This document shows positions 8,058 to 16,333 of a DNA stretch of 64,000 nt, piece by piece. The position numbers and the translations under genes were made by a program. Under the pieces are notes generated by a model that worked only from the letters and a program-made list of their open reading frames with translations, ran no database searches and was not told where the DNA came from. Numbering within the stretch: position 1 is the stretch's first letter; each line of letters starts with the position of its first letter. The stretch covers positions 29,271-93,270 of the forward strand of contig NZ_JBJQOQ010000019.1 of NCBI RefSeq assembly GCF_046036945.1, read 5' to 3'. The DNA comes from Brevibacillus_C sp046036945. Lineage in GTDB: Bacteria > Bacillota > Bacilli > Brevibacillales > Brevibacillaceae.

Positions 8058-8981
8058 ATGAGAATGGAAAAACAACTTCTTGATGTGGCGATTATTGGCG
8101 GAGGACCGGCAGGATTGAACGCCGCCCTCGTACTGGGGAGGGCGAGAAAAAACGTAGCGGTGATCGATGAAGGCCGCCCCCGTAACGCGGTGACTCGCGA
8201 GGCCCACGGGTTTCTTACCCGCGATGGAATAAGCCCTAGTGAATTTCGACGAATTGCGCAGGAAGAGATCAGCGCCTATCCCTCTGTGTCTTTCGTGGCG
8301 GATACGGCTGTGTCGATTGCGGGAGAGGACGGTCAGTTTCATATTGCGACTGCGCAAGGAAAAACCTTTGAGAGCAAAAAGGTGCTATTTGCCGTCGGTA
8401 TGAAGGACCGGCCGCTGGACATTCCAGGGCTGGCGGAGGTCTATGGGAAAAGCGCCTTCGTCTGCCCGTATTGCGATGGCTGGGAATTGAGAGACGAGCC
8501 GCTTGTCGTCATTAACAAGGGGGCTGAGCTTATGCACTTCGCTCCTTTGATATCCGGATGGTCGAACCGTTTTACTATCTGCACGAACGGCCCCGATGAG
8601 CTTACGGACACGCAGCGCGAGGAGCTCCTCCGGCATCGTGTCCCCTTATTCGAATCGCCGATCCAGTCCATCGACTCGAACGACGGGATCGTGCGTCAAG
8701 TGGTTCTCGTAGACAGGACGACCATTCCATGTAGGGGGATCTTTTTTAAACCGGAGCTGGTTCCGGGATCGGACTTGCCGCGAGCCATCGGATGCCACCT
8801 TACGGATACAGGAATGGTTGTCGTCGATGACTTCGGGAAAACGAATGTTCCGGGGGTCTACAGCGCCGGGGATGCGGCATCGCGAATGCATCAGGCCATT
8901 GCTGCCGCCTCTATGGGCGCATTTGCTGCCGCAGTCATAAACAATGAGCTGAATATGGAGGCCTGGAGTCGAAACGGATGA
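8058..8981 (+). CDS. Thioredoxin-reductase-like FAD/NAD(P)-dependent disulfide oxidoreductase
   Basis: Flavoprotein of 307 aa. It has the FAD dinucleotide motif GGGPAG near residue 15, a redox-active CPYCDG (CxxC) at about 137-142, and the C-terminal FAD motif VPGVYSAGDAA. These define the low-molecular-weight thioredoxin reductase fold. The CPYCDGWE variant is also seen in disulfide-forming oxidoreductases of the GliT/DepH type, so the partner may be a small thiol rather than thioredoxin. GGAGGTG at 8047-8053 supports the ATG at 8058 over an upstream in-frame ATG at 8028, which lies inside the operator box. It is likely repressed by the upstream Rrf2 protein. Confidence 0.85.
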   Translation: MRMEKQLLDVAIIGGGPAGLNAALVLGRARKNVAVIDEGRPRNAVTREAHGFLTRDGISPSEFRRIAQEEISAYPSVSFVADTAVSIAGEDGQFHIATAQGKTFESKKVLFAVGMKDRPLDIPGLAEVYGKSAFVCPYCDGWELRDEPLVVINKGAELMHFAPLISGWSNRFTICTNGPDELTDTQREELLRHRVPLFESPIQSIDSNDGIVRQVVLVDRTTIPCRGIFFKPELVPGSDLPRAIGCHLTDTGMVVVDDFGKTNVPGVYSAGDAASRMHQAIAAASMGAFAAAVINNELNMEAWSRNG

Positions 8982-8990
8982 CGATTTTTC

Positions 8991-9245
8991 CGACAGCGAG
9001 CTCGTCGAGTTCGTCCTTGGTCTGTTCCTCTGGGAGAGCCTGTAGAAGGGCCGCTGAAGCCGGGAACGGAGCCGCTGTCGGTTGAATCGAAAGGCGGAAG
9101 CGCAATAACGGAAGCGAAAGACGGAGCGCAGCATCCGAACAGGTTGCCCAACACCGCGACGAATCTCTATAACCTGGGATTCCTAGGAGCGATCTCGTTG
9201 TTGGCAGGCTGGTTGCTGCGAAGAAAAGAGAGCAAGGAGCAATAG
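8991..9245 (+). pseudogene. C-terminal remnant of an LPNTA-type cell-wall-anchored surface protein
   Basis: A frame without any start codon ends in a cell-wall sorting signal. There is a Pro/Glu-rich spacer (PVEGPLKPGTEP), then the sortase motif LPNTA (about 9153-9167), a hydrophobic helix (LGFLGAISLLAGWLL) and a positive tail RRKESKEQ. LPNTA is the motif used by class D-type sortases. The stop of the preceding reductase is in the same frame, and the rest of the surface protein is missing. The sortase remnant lies just downstream, so a surface-anchoring pair once stood here. Confidence 0.7.
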
Positions 9246-9262
9246 GTCGGCAGCCATAACAG

Positions 9263-9301
9263 AGAAGAAAACACTTTTCTTCGGGAAAGGTGTTTTCTTC
9301 T
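9263..9301 (+). terminator. Intrinsic terminator after the surface-protein remnant
   Basis: A 17-bp stem pairs AGAAGAAAACAC.. (9263-9279) with ..GTGTTTTCTTCT (9285-9301), with one G-T pair and a TTCGG loop. The right arm itself is T-rich. It is well conserved although the gene it served is gone. Confidence 0.75.
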
Positions 9302-9326
9302 GCTTTAATATGGAGGGGAATTGTGT

Positions 9327-9840
9327 ATGCGGAGGAAAGCAGGGACGCTTCTGATGGCGATTGGCATGTTCGTCGTTGCGATCGCCATTTTCCAATATTT
9401 TGAACATCAGATCAAGATGAAACAAGCTTTGGCAAAGGCAGAGGCATTAGTCGCGTCCTCGCCAATGGAGGATACTTTTGCTGCGGAACTGACCGCCTCC
9501 TCTGCTGCGTCCTCTGATTCCCTTTCCGAGCGGCCCGAATTTAGCCCCAGCGAGAACGAAGTTATTGGAACGCTGCTAATCCCGAAGATAAAGGCTGAGC
9601 TGCCGATTATAGAAGGTACGGATAAGGAAATGCTTAAACAAGGCGTCGGACACTACCTTACAAGCGCGTTTCCGTCGGAGGGGGAACAGGATCGTATTGT
9701 CCGGACATCGCGATACGGTTTTTCGGGATTTTGCCAAGCTGAAGTTAGGGGACCGGTTCATCGTCAAGATGCCGTACGGTACATTCGAATATCCTGACAT
9801 CTTCTCCATATTGAGATTTTGCAAAGAAAGGTTTGTATGA
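9327..9840 (+). pseudogene. Class D-type sortase, frameshifted and 3'-truncated
   Basis: The frame starts at ATG 9327 after GGAGGGG. It has an N-terminal membrane anchor (LLMAIGMFVVAIAIF), then the sortase start (IGTLLIPKIKAELPIIEGT, GVGHYLTSAFP). Near 9685 the frame breaks. Homology continues one frame over with RIVLSGHRDTVF (catalytic His), AKLKLGDRF and VKMPYGTFEY up to about 9790, after which it reads unrelated sequence to a stop at 9840. The catalytic Cys (TLxTC) region is absent. So the enzyme is dead through both a frameshift and a truncation. Confidence 0.8.
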
Positions 9841-9846
9841 TACAAT
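9819..9846 (+). promoter_or_regulatory. Sigma-A-type promoter for the uracil-DNA glycosylase gene
   Basis: TTGCAA (9819-9824) and TACAAT (9841-9846) are separated by 16 bp. They stand ~140 bp before the glycosylase start. The leader can fold with CTCCCGC (9887-9893) against GCGGGAG (9937-9943), followed by a T-rich run; the role of that structure is unknown. Confidence 0.5.
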
Positions 9847-9984
9847 AGTTTCGGAAGATTTTTTTCGTTGTTACAAGTTTTTTTACCTCCCGCATAATCA
9901 AGTGATACGACAGTTGTGCGCTTTTTCGCTTACGCAGCGGGAGGGCGTATTATTTTTTGGGCAGAAAGGGCGGGGGGAGAGCGT

Positions 9985-10698
9985 ATGCGCAGGCCTGAAG
10001 ACGCGTTTCCTGACTTGTATCGGCGTCTGACGTCGGATGGATACCGCAGTGAGGATGTAGGGAAGGCTGTAGAGACGACCAACCGGATCGTCATGCTGGA
10101 GAGACTTCGCCGATATGTATTGCAATGCACTGACTGCCGCTTTCATCAGACTTGCCACTACCGCGTCCCGGGAGTGGGAAACAGCAGCAGCCGCTTTATG
10201 ATTGTCGGTGAGGGGCCGGGCGAGGACGAAGATGCTTGGGGGCAGCCGCTGGTGGGGATTAGCGGTACTTTGCTTTCGCTTATCCTGGAAAAGTTGGGGA
10301 TTGCCCGTGAGCAGCTCTACATTACGAATGTGATGAAATGCCGCGTAGTGGATGATGCGGGCCGCAACAAGACGCCTACCAGCGAAGAAACTCATCCTTG
10401 CCGCAAGTTTTTGCACAGGGAATTCGCGCACATCCGGCCTTATGTCGTACTCGCGCTGGGTAAGGTAGCCATGCAGCACTTTTTTCCGGAGCAGCGATCC
10501 ATATCAGCCGTTCGCGGCAAAGCGCTGGCTTACGAAGGGGCTTTTGTCATTCCTACTTGGCATCCGTCGTATATTTTACGGCAGACGGGTGCAGATCTGC
10601 AGCGGGCAAAGCGCGAAGCATGGGGTGACTTTCAACAGGCGTTCCAGTTGTATCATCAGCTCCGCCAGAAAGAAGAGAACAGGGGAGAAACAAGATGA
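9985..10698 (+). CDS. Uracil-DNA glycosylase, family 4/5 type with iron-sulfur cysteines
   Basis: Base-excision repair enzyme of 237 aa that removes uracil from DNA. Motif A is seen as GEGPGEDEDAWGQPLVG (about residues 73-89) and the C-terminal motif as WHPSYILR. Paired cysteines CTDCRFHQTC near residue 50, with a later Cys in HPCRKF, fit the 4Fe-4S cluster of family 4 enzymes. GGGGGGAG (9972-9979) selects the ATG at 9985. The ~40-residue N-terminal extension before the first cysteines is longer than in minimal family 4 proteins. It overlaps the downstream permease start by 4 bp (ATGA), so the two are co-translated. Confidence 0.88.
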   Translation: MRRPEDAFPDLYRRLTSDGYRSEDVGKAVETTNRIVMLERLRRYVLQCTDCRFHQTCHYRVPGVGNSSSRFMIVGEGPGEDEDAWGQPLVGISGTLLSLILEKLGIAREQLYITNVMKCRVVDDAGRNKTPTSEETHPCRKFLHREFAHIRPYVVLALGKVAMQHFFPEQRSISAVRGKALAYEGAFVIPTWHPSYILRQTGADLQRAKREAWGDFQQAFQLYHQLRQKEENRGETR

Positions 10699-12020
10699 AG
10701 TATTCGCTATATGATCGGCCGCCGATGGGGGTTACGTTTTTATCTTCCCTGCAGTGGCTGATCGTGACCTTGTCGACAACGGTTGCGATTCCGATCGTTG
10801 TCGGCAATGTCTTTGGATTAAATCCGGAAGAGATCGGACGCTTTATGCAGCAGACGATTTTTTTTGTGGGATTGGCGTCGCTCTTGCAAGCTGTCATTGG
10901 ACATGGCTATCCGATGATCGAAGGGCCGGCCGGCATGTGGTGGAGCATCTTTCTCATACTGGCGCAAATTGGCGCGGGAATGGGGTTATCTCCGAGCCAT
11001 ATTGGGCAGTCTATTGAACTGGGGCTGATAGTTGCCGGCGTACTGTTCATCATTTTGGGGGCGCTGCGGTGGATCGGTAAGATTCAGCAGTGGTTTACGC
11101 CAACCATCACCGGGACGTATATGATCTTGCTTGCTGTTTCCCTTTGCACCACTTTTGTGAAAGGCATGCTGGGCATCGACTTTCAGCAGTCCCAGGTTGT
11201 TCAGCCAAAAATCGCGATTGCATCGATCGTGATCATGGCGCTTGTGGTCTTATTTATGCGAATTCCGAAAATAACCAGCTACGCCGTGCTGCTTGGCATG
11301 GTGATTGGGTGGATTGGGTATGCGCTGCTGGGTTGGGCCGAGCCCGTGAGGCCGACGAGCGAACTGGTCGTCTGGCCCAAATTGTTTTTCTGGGGGCCGC
11401 CGCAGTGGGATGCCGGTATCCTGCTGACAAGCGTATTGACCGGTTTTGTCCTGTTGACCAACCTGATCACCAGCGTTGTCGTGTTGGGCCGGGTTACAGG
11501 CAAGGAAGCGGGGTTAAGAGAGTTTAATCGCGGCGGTGTCTTTACGGGTGTTTCCCATTTACTGTCAGGTACGTCCGGGGTAGTCGGGATGATTCCGCTC
11601 TCCTTGTCTGCAGCGGTGATTGAAACCACGAAAATGGCAGCACGCCTGCCGTTTATCGTGGCCATGATCGCGATGATGGCGATCGGTATTCTTCCCGGCG
11701 TGTCGCATTTCCTGGCGTCAATTCCGACGCCTGTGGCGTACGCTGCGATGTTTGTCACCTATACGCAATTGCTCGGTTTTGGCTTAAAAGACTTTACCCG
11801 TGTGCAGATGAATGAGCGATCCATCATCGTCATCGGAAGCTCGCTGCTGATCGGGATTGGCGTCATGTTCGTGCCGACGGAGGCTTGGAAGACGGTCCAC
11901 CCGCTGCTGAGCTTTCTGCTCGGAAACGGGCTGCTGCTCGGGGTATTGACCGCCTTGCTGCTCGAACATGTCGTATTCCGCCAGCCGAAAGCAAAAGAAA
12001 AAAACGGCCCTGCTCAATGA
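10695..12020 (+). CDS. NCS2-family uracil/xanthine permease
   Basis: Nucleobase transporter of 441 aa with about 12-14 hydrophobic segments. The family fingerprint is visible: YPMIEGPAGMWWSIF early on, FTPTITGTYMILLAVSL, and FNRGGVFTGVSHLLSGTSG in the substrate-site region. Translational coupling (ATGA) to a uracil-DNA glycosylase gene is suggestive of a uracil-linked role. That is context only; xanthine or another base is possible. The last ~104 bp are repeated with 8 differences at 15381-15484. The present C-terminus ends at a stop that is not shared with that second copy. Confidence 0.88.
   Translation: MKYSLYDRPPMGVTFLSSLQWLIVTLSTTVAIPIVVGNVFGLNPEEIGRFMQQTIFFVGLASLLQAVIGHGYPMIEGPAGMWWSIFLILAQIGAGMGLSPSHIGQSIELGLIVAGVLFIILGALRWIGKIQQWFTPTITGTYMILLAVSLCTTFVKGMLGIDFQQSQVVQPKIAIASIVIMALVVLFMRIPKITSYAVLLGMVIGWIGYALLGWAEPVRPTSELVVWPKLFFWGPPQWDAGILLTSVLTGFVLLTNLITSVVVLGRVTGKEAGLREFNRGGVFTGVSHLLSGTSGVVGMIPLSLSAAVIETTKMAARLPFIVAMIAMMAIGILPGVSHFLASIPTPVAYAAMFVTYTQLLGFGLKDFTRVQMNERSIIVIGSSLLIGIGVMFVPTEAWKTVHPLLSFLLGNGLLLGVLTALLLEHVVFRQPKAKEKNGPAQ
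11911..12014 (+). repeat. Direct repeat copy A: 3' end of the NCS2 permease gene
   Basis: This 104-bp segment matches 15381-15484 without gaps, differing at 8 positions (about 92% identity). Most differences are silent or conservative, so both copies once coded for the same permease end. It forms the left boundary of the 3.4-kb lipoprotein island. Confidence 0.9.
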
Positions 12021-12589
12021 TAGGATCCCCTCATAGTAGACAGGAAAAACAAGACCCTCACCCTGTCTATATATGGGGGGATTTCTTTGATCTCAGTGCT
12101 CTTCAGCTCCAAGGGGTAAAGCACTTCTAAGCTGTAGGGCCTAGGGGAGTATGTCCGGCACACAGAAGGGGATAGGTAATTGTTCCCGATTTTTCAGTTC
12201 CTCGCAGGAAAACAGACTTTCTTGGAGAATAGACGACAAAGTGACTTCCATCTTCTGGGTTTTCCTGTTTCCTCACTTGAAAACTTCCCCGTCGGGGTGA
12301 AGTCCTTTTTTATGTTCACAAAACCTTGTGGATCAACGGCTTAGATTTCTGAAAATGGCTCAAGTATGAAAGTGATGATGCAAAAACTCGTACGTCAAGG
12401 TGCATGGTATGGTGCTCCGCAGAACGAGAAAGGTGCTCAAGCTGTAGCGTGGGTGGATCGCGCTGGCTGGGGTTGTCAAATTGTTCACCATACTGTGAAA
12501 AAGCCAATGGATGGAGGGGATTTTGCCTCCACCGTCTATCTACATGGTTGCTTGTAGTCCGGATGAGAGCAGCAATCCATCCCCAAGTC
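12021..12589. other. Gene-poor stretch at the left end of the lipoprotein island
   Basis: No convincing gene is seen here. A stem of AGACAGG (about 12038-12044) with CCTGTCT (about 12064-12070) follows the permease stop. A clear terminator lies at 12282-12310. Short open frames lack ribosome sites or recognisable motifs. The stretch looks like decayed sequence. Confidence 0.5.
12282..12310 (+). terminator. Intrinsic terminator in the gene-poor stretch
   Basis: The arms are ACTTCCCC and GGGGTGAAGT around a tiny loop, followed by CCTTTTTT. No intact gene precedes it, which suggests that the gene it ended has been lost. Confidence 0.6.
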
Positions 12590-12939
12590 GGCAGCATGAC
12601 AGAGAGAGCAGGCGGAAAGAGCAATGAAGGATTTCAGTAACTTACCCGGAGATAAAAATACCAACATCATTTACCTGGTCAGTGACGGGGTTGAGACTTG
12701 TGATGGCGATCCGGTGGAAGTGGCAAGAAAGTTGGCTTCCTCGGATATCACGCCTATCGTTAACGTGATCGGATTTGGAACAGTTGGTCAAGGACAGCAG
12801 CAGTTAAAGGCTGTAGCCCAAGCAGCGGGTGGTTGTTTTGTGTTGATTCAAAATCAGGAAGAGCTGCAGAAGGAGTTCGACCAAACAAAAGAAAAAGGCC
12901 GATAAGTGGCGGCAGTGGAGAAGTACGATCAAAATGTAA
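12590..12939 (+). pseudogene. Degraded paralogue of the von Willebrand A lipoprotein
   Basis: The segment encodes pieces of the intact vWA protein at 12980-14419. GSMTERAGGKS (the MIDAS loop region) is followed directly by KDFSNLPGDKNTNIIYLVSDG and IVNVIGFGT, with ~80 residues between them deleted. A further frameshift after KEFDQTK breaks the ADKWRQW segment. The LVSDGVETCDGDPVEVARKL stretch is close to the intact copy (LVSDGIETCGGDPVEVAKQL), so the duplication is fairly recent. It lacks a signal peptide and a usable start, so no functional product is expected. Confidence 0.8.
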
Positions 12940-12979
12940 AGAAGTAAAAATTCTCATGGGAGTGCTAGGGGATAGGAAG

Positions 12980-14419
12980 ATGAGGAAATATAACCGATTT
13001 GCAGCTATAATTCTGGTATTCAGCTTGCTTAGCCTGACTGCGTGTTCGTCAGTATCGCAAGAAGCAAAGACTGACGAAGTCCAACAACAGGCAGCGGACC
13101 CGACAGCTGCGGATACTGTTGATGAAGCTGTTTTGGCTTCGACAAAACCGGAGTCTGAACAAGCTCAAGGGCTAAGTAGAGAAGCAAAAATAAAGAAGTT
13201 GCAGTCCCTGATCCCGGAGGGTAGAACTAAAATCCCTCAATCCGCACAAGATTTTGTTGACTTCCCGCCAGGCTACTATGCTGGCAAGACCATTTATGAA
13301 GCAGAAGAGGAAATCAATACGAAGCTTCGCCAGTTCCCAAACATCGAAAATCCGGACCAAGAAATAATCGATATGTATTTTTTGGCGCTGCTTGGCCTAT
13401 TTGCCGAAGATTATCCAGATCCTATGGACATCATAACTGAGATCAAGCTTGCCTCTTTTGGCAGTCCGGAAATCGATGATCCCCGCTATAAACCAAAGGA
13501 AAACTACAATGTGGAGATCATCCTGGATGCGAGCGGCAGCATGGCGGAAAAAGCAGGCGGAAAGACGCGAATGGAAGCTGCTAAAGAGGCCATTGCATCA
13601 TTTGCCGAATCGTTGCCTAAAGAGGCCAATGTAGCCCTCAGGGTATATGGCCACAAAGGCAGCGGCAAGGAGTCGGATAAAGCACTTTCCTGTGGAAGCA
13701 GCGAACTGGTATATGGGATGGAGCCATACAATGCAAACAAAATGCTAGAAGCCCTTTCTCAGTTCAGACCTGTAGGATATACACCGATCGCGTATTCGTT
13801 GCAGGAAGCAATGAAAGACTTTCGAGACTTCCCTGGTGAGAAGAATACCAATATCATCTACTTGGTCAGCGACGGGATCGAGACGTGCGGCGGTGATCCG
13901 GTAGAGGTTGCAAAGCAGTTGGCATCTTCAGACATCACCCCGATTGTCAATGTCATCGGATTTGGAACGGATGGAGAAGGACAGCAGCATTTAAAAGCTG
14001 TGGCACAAGCTGCGGGTGGACGATTTGTACTGATTCAAAATCAAGAAGAGCTGCAAAAGGAATTTGAACAGGCTCAGGAAATCGCGGACAAGTGGTGGCA
14101 ATGGAAATCTGATTCGTCCTATGAAAGTTTCTCAGCCCATCTCGATCAGTCATTGGATATCCTAAGATTTAGCATGGATTGGGTAGCCAAGTCAAATAAT
14201 GAAGATTACAACATATATAGTGCGTTACAAGAATTAAGCTACAGGGATACCCTGCCAAAAGAAATTATTGCTCCATTATCGAAAAAAAGGCAGGAACGTT
14301 ACAAATTAGTTCAAAGACATGAAAAGGAACTAGAAAACTTACTCAATTCCGTAAGTAACAAATCATACAAAGAAGCAGTCAAGGCAATAGATGAGATCTA
14401 CAAACGAAATGTGAAGTAA
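12980..14419 (+). CDS. von Willebrand factor A-domain lipoprotein
   Basis: Exported, membrane-anchored protein of 479 aa with an unknown partner. A lipoprotein signal ends LTAC (about Cys22), then comes a low-complexity acidic linker. The vWA domain spans roughly residues 175-370 with a complete metal-ion-dependent adhesion site: DASGS, a Thr in GYTPIAYS, and the Asp in LVSDG. The C-terminal ~110 residues are helical and charged, with DKWWQW at the border. The ATG at 12980 has only a weak GGGGATAGG upstream. It lies in an island with a broken paralogue before it and another lipoprotein after it. Adhesion or envelope-complex assembly is plausible but unproven. Confidence 0.85.
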   Translation: MRKYNRFAAIILVFSLLSLTACSSVSQEAKTDEVQQQAADPTAADTVDEAVLASTKPESEQAQGLSREAKIKKLQSLIPEGRTKIPQSAQDFVDFPPGYYAGKTIYEAEEEINTKLRQFPNIENPDQEIIDMYFLALLGLFAEDYPDPMDIITEIKLASFGSPEIDDPRYKPKENYNVEIILDASGSMAEKAGGKTRMEAAKEAIASFAESLPKEANVALRVYGHKGSGKESDKALSCGSSELVYGMEPYNANKMLEALSQFRPVGYTPIAYSLQEAMKDFRDFPGEKNTNIIYLVSDGIETCGGDPVEVAKQLASSDITPIVNVIGFGTDGEGQQHLKAVAQAAGGRFVLIQNQEELQKEFEQAQEIADKWWQWKSDSSYESFSAHLDQSLDILRFSMDWVAKSNNEDYNIYSALQELSYRDTLPKEIIAPLSKKRQERYKLVQRHEKELENLLNSVSNKSYKEAVKAIDEIYKRNVK

Positions 14420-14498
14420 TTATTTCCTTGGAGTCTACGCGCAAAAATCTGTTTATGGATCAGATGCAATCGAAGGAGTCGCTAGAGAGGCAAGCAAA

Positions 14499-14564
14499 AT
14501 GAGAAAATACCACAGTTTTATAGCGGGAATCCTGCCAATCGAAAAGAAGGGGAAGCTAATATGA
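14499..14564 (+). pseudogene. Orphan signal-peptide start resembling the vWA lipoprotein N-terminus
   Basis: A 21-codon frame reads MRKYHSFIAGIL, close to MRKYNRFAAIIL at the start of the vWA lipoprotein, and then stops at the start of the next gene. It looks like the leftover 5' end of a third paralogue. The similarity is short, so this is tentative. Confidence 0.35.
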
Positions 14565-15172
14565 AAAAGATTCTTTTTCTCTTGACCTTTACCCTGGTCT
14601 TGACAGGTTGCGGAGGGAAAGAAAGCGCAGCACCAGATGCGTCGACTGTGAATGCACAGCCTAACCAAAGCGTTACGGATCCTGTCCAGGCAGCTTCCCA
14701 GGAAAATCCGCAAGCGGGAGATGCAGGGCAACAACCATCGGCAGCGGAACCACAATCTGCTGAAAAGCCTGAAGATACGGAACTACAGGGTGATGATGCG
14801 AAGGCAGACACCTTCCACGTGGAAAACATTGTATCCAGTTATGAAGACTTGATCATCGGTGCCGTTAACCAAAAGGATTTTTCTTACGTGAAAGATTTCT
14901 TGTTTCCAGACAGCCCGGTCAATCAGGAACAAGAAAAGCTGATCGAGGAATTGGGGAAAAAAGGGATAAGTCTCAATCTGATTGAATCCCGCATCGAAGA
15001 CATCAAGGAATCGGATCAACGGAATGAGTATCTTGTAGAAGTGGTAACCGAGCTGGAAATCACGAAAGCAGACGAAACGAAAACGAAAAAGATCAAAAAG
15101 GCGTATACGGTCCTTTCAAAAGACAACCACTTGTATATAAATGAAATCAAGGCGGATCAAACTTATGAATAG
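14561..15172 (+). CDS. Lipoprotein with a C-terminal NTF2-like (TcaA-type) domain
   Basis: Exported lipoprotein of 203 aa. The signal MKKILFLLTFTLVLTGC ends in a lipobox. Residues ~20-80 form a Gln/Ala/Pro/Glu-rich linker. The remainder (from about residue 86) resembles the small NTF2-like domain found at the C-terminus of TcaA-type envelope proteins, with FSYVKDFLFPDSP, LNLIESRIEDIK and KAYTVLSKDNHLYINEIK. An AAGAAGGGG box precedes the ATG. It follows the vWA lipoprotein by ~140 bp, so both may serve the same envelope process. The domain call is by pattern only. Confidence 0.7.
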   Translation: MKKILFLLTFTLVLTGCGGKESAAPDASTVNAQPNQSVTDPVQAASQENPQAGDAGQQPSAAEPQSAEKPEDTELQGDDAKADTFHVENIVSSYEDLIIGAVNQKDFSYVKDFLFPDSPVNQEQEKLIEELGKKGISLNLIESRIEDIKESDQRNEYLVEVVTELEITKADETKTKKIKKAYTVLSKDNHLYINEIKADQTYE

Positions 15173-15380
15173 TTCTTTGTACGAAAGGATTTTAGCGACA
15201 AACCCTCCCGCGGGGAAGCGACACTCAGCATACGCGAGTATCACATTCGTTTTCCGGGCGAGGATGGTATTGAAACGACTGCAATCGTGAAAAAGATCAT
15301 TTCCAAAAAAAAGGAAAGAGGCAACCGAGTTAGAATTGCAGGCGGTAGGACAGAACGAGGTGAAACTGGGGTCTGATGGC
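15173..15380. other. Unrecognised stretch at the right end of the lipoprotein island
   Basis: The lipoprotein frame stays open past its stop up to a TGA at 15373-15375, but the residues match nothing I recognise and no new start with a ribosome site is seen. It probably holds decayed coding sequence. It ends exactly where the permease-like repeat begins. Confidence 0.4.
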
Positions 15381-15484
15381 GCTTCTTGCTCGGAAACGGG
15401 CTGCTGCTCGGAGTGCCGACCGCCTTGCAGCTCGAACATGTCGTATTCCGCCAGCCGAAAGCAAAGGAAAAAAACGGCCCTGCT
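15381..15484 (+). repeat. Direct repeat copy B: displaced 3' end of an NCS2 permease gene
   Basis: It matches 11911-12014 at 96 of 104 positions. The reading frame runs on to a TAG at 15491-15493 (ending ..NGPASN), followed at once by a good terminator. It therefore looks like the original permease terminus, now cut off from its gene by 3.4 kb of inserted or duplicated DNA. Confidence 0.88.
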
Positions 15485-15506
15485 TCCAATTAGCAGCGCC
15501 TTTTTT
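15476..15506 (+). terminator. Intrinsic terminator of the displaced permease end
   Basis: GGCCCTGCT pairs with AGCAGCGCC with one mismatch across a 7-nt loop, followed by six T residues. It lies between the permease-end remnant and the convergent B3/B4 gene. Confidence 0.7.
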
Positions 15507-15518
15507 CTTTTTTTATCG

Positions 15519-16196
15519 CTAGGAATTGGCTCTGACTGCATCAGCAAAGACGACTTCGCCGCCGTTGATCTCGGTAAACATGCGCGCTGTCGAACCGATG
15601 ATGTCATCCTGCTGCTTGACTGACAGCGCCGGATGAAAGAAGATGACCTGAAATAATTGGCTCGCCCCGTCCATGACAGATGTACGGACGGAATCGACGA
15701 TGGGACTGCCGAATGCGCCCTCGTCGTCAGACAGCAGCAGTTTTCCCTGCATCTGTACCTCGCGGCCGTTCAAGGCTTCATAGGTGTCCGTCTCCGTACC
15801 CAGGCGGCAGACGACTTGCCCCGATAATTTGCTCAGGTCGTAAATGCCGTAGGGAAGGGCGTTATGGATGGACAAAAAGTTATTTACGTCCACGGCGGAG
15901 TTGACCCAGTGAACGGGATTCCCTTGGATCAGCCGTCGCAGCAGCGCTTCCGAAGAGGGGCGGTAGCGGGAGGGGTCGATGCCAAGTCGTTTAAACGCTG
16001 TCCGCCACTCGCGGACCCCTTCTATTTCCGTCAGCTTGGACGGTTCGTATTCGATCCGAAGCGACTCGACGAACAGATTGATCCGTCCCCGCAGCATTTT
16101 GGGAGATTCAGTGAGGGCGATATCGGAGTAGTGAATGACGCCAAGCGAAAAGTCCGGCAATTTGTCTAAAACTTCAGGGGAGATCGTGACCTTCAA
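15519..16196 (-). CDS. Stand-alone B3/B4 (PheT editing-type) domain protein
   Basis: Cytoplasmic protein of 225 aa resembling the B3/B4 domain of phenylalanyl-tRNA synthetase beta chain, found as a free protein in many bacteria. Landmarks are EGVREWRTAFKRLGIDPSRYRPSSEAL, NPVHWVNSAVDVNNFLSI, and GSPIVDSVRTSV followed by QVIFFHP. Free B3/B4 proteins are proposed to hydrolyse mischarged tRNA or to bind amino-acid-like ligands; the substrate here is unknown. A TTG start at 16196 is preceded by AAAGGAG with 7-bp spacing. It is convergent with the permease remnant and divergent from rnhA. Confidence 0.82.
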   Translation of the reverse strand: MKVTISPEVLDKLPDFSLGVIHYSDIALTESPKMLRGRINLFVESLRIEYEPSKLTEIEGVREWRTAFKRLGIDPSRYRPSSEALLRRLIQGNPVHWVNSAVDVNNFLSIHNALPYGIYDLSKLSGQVVCRLGTETDTYEALNGREVQMQGKLLLSDDEGAFGSPIVDSVRTSVMDGASQLFQVIFFHPALSVKQQDDIIGSTARMFTEINGGEVVFADAVRANS

Positions 16197-16271
16197 AGGT
16201 ATCGCTCCTTTCCTAAAAAATCCATTTGAAGGTTAGTATAGCACAGTCGTCCCAAACCCGCGAAAATCATT

Positions 16272-16300
16272 TTGTGAAAGCCCTTATCGTTCAGTACAAT
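16272..16300 (+). promoter_or_regulatory. Sigma-A-type promoter for rnhA-queG
   Basis: TTGTGA (16272-16277) and TACAAT (16295-16300) are 17 bp apart, 34 bp before the rnhA start. Confidence 0.6.
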
Positions 16301-16333
16301 AAAGATAAGCATAGCCAGGGAGGAGTACAAATC

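Noticed and set aside
12366..12557. Short plus-strand open frame in the lipoprotein island
   Set aside because: No ribosome site, no motif, and it lies in decayed sequence before a broken vWA copy.
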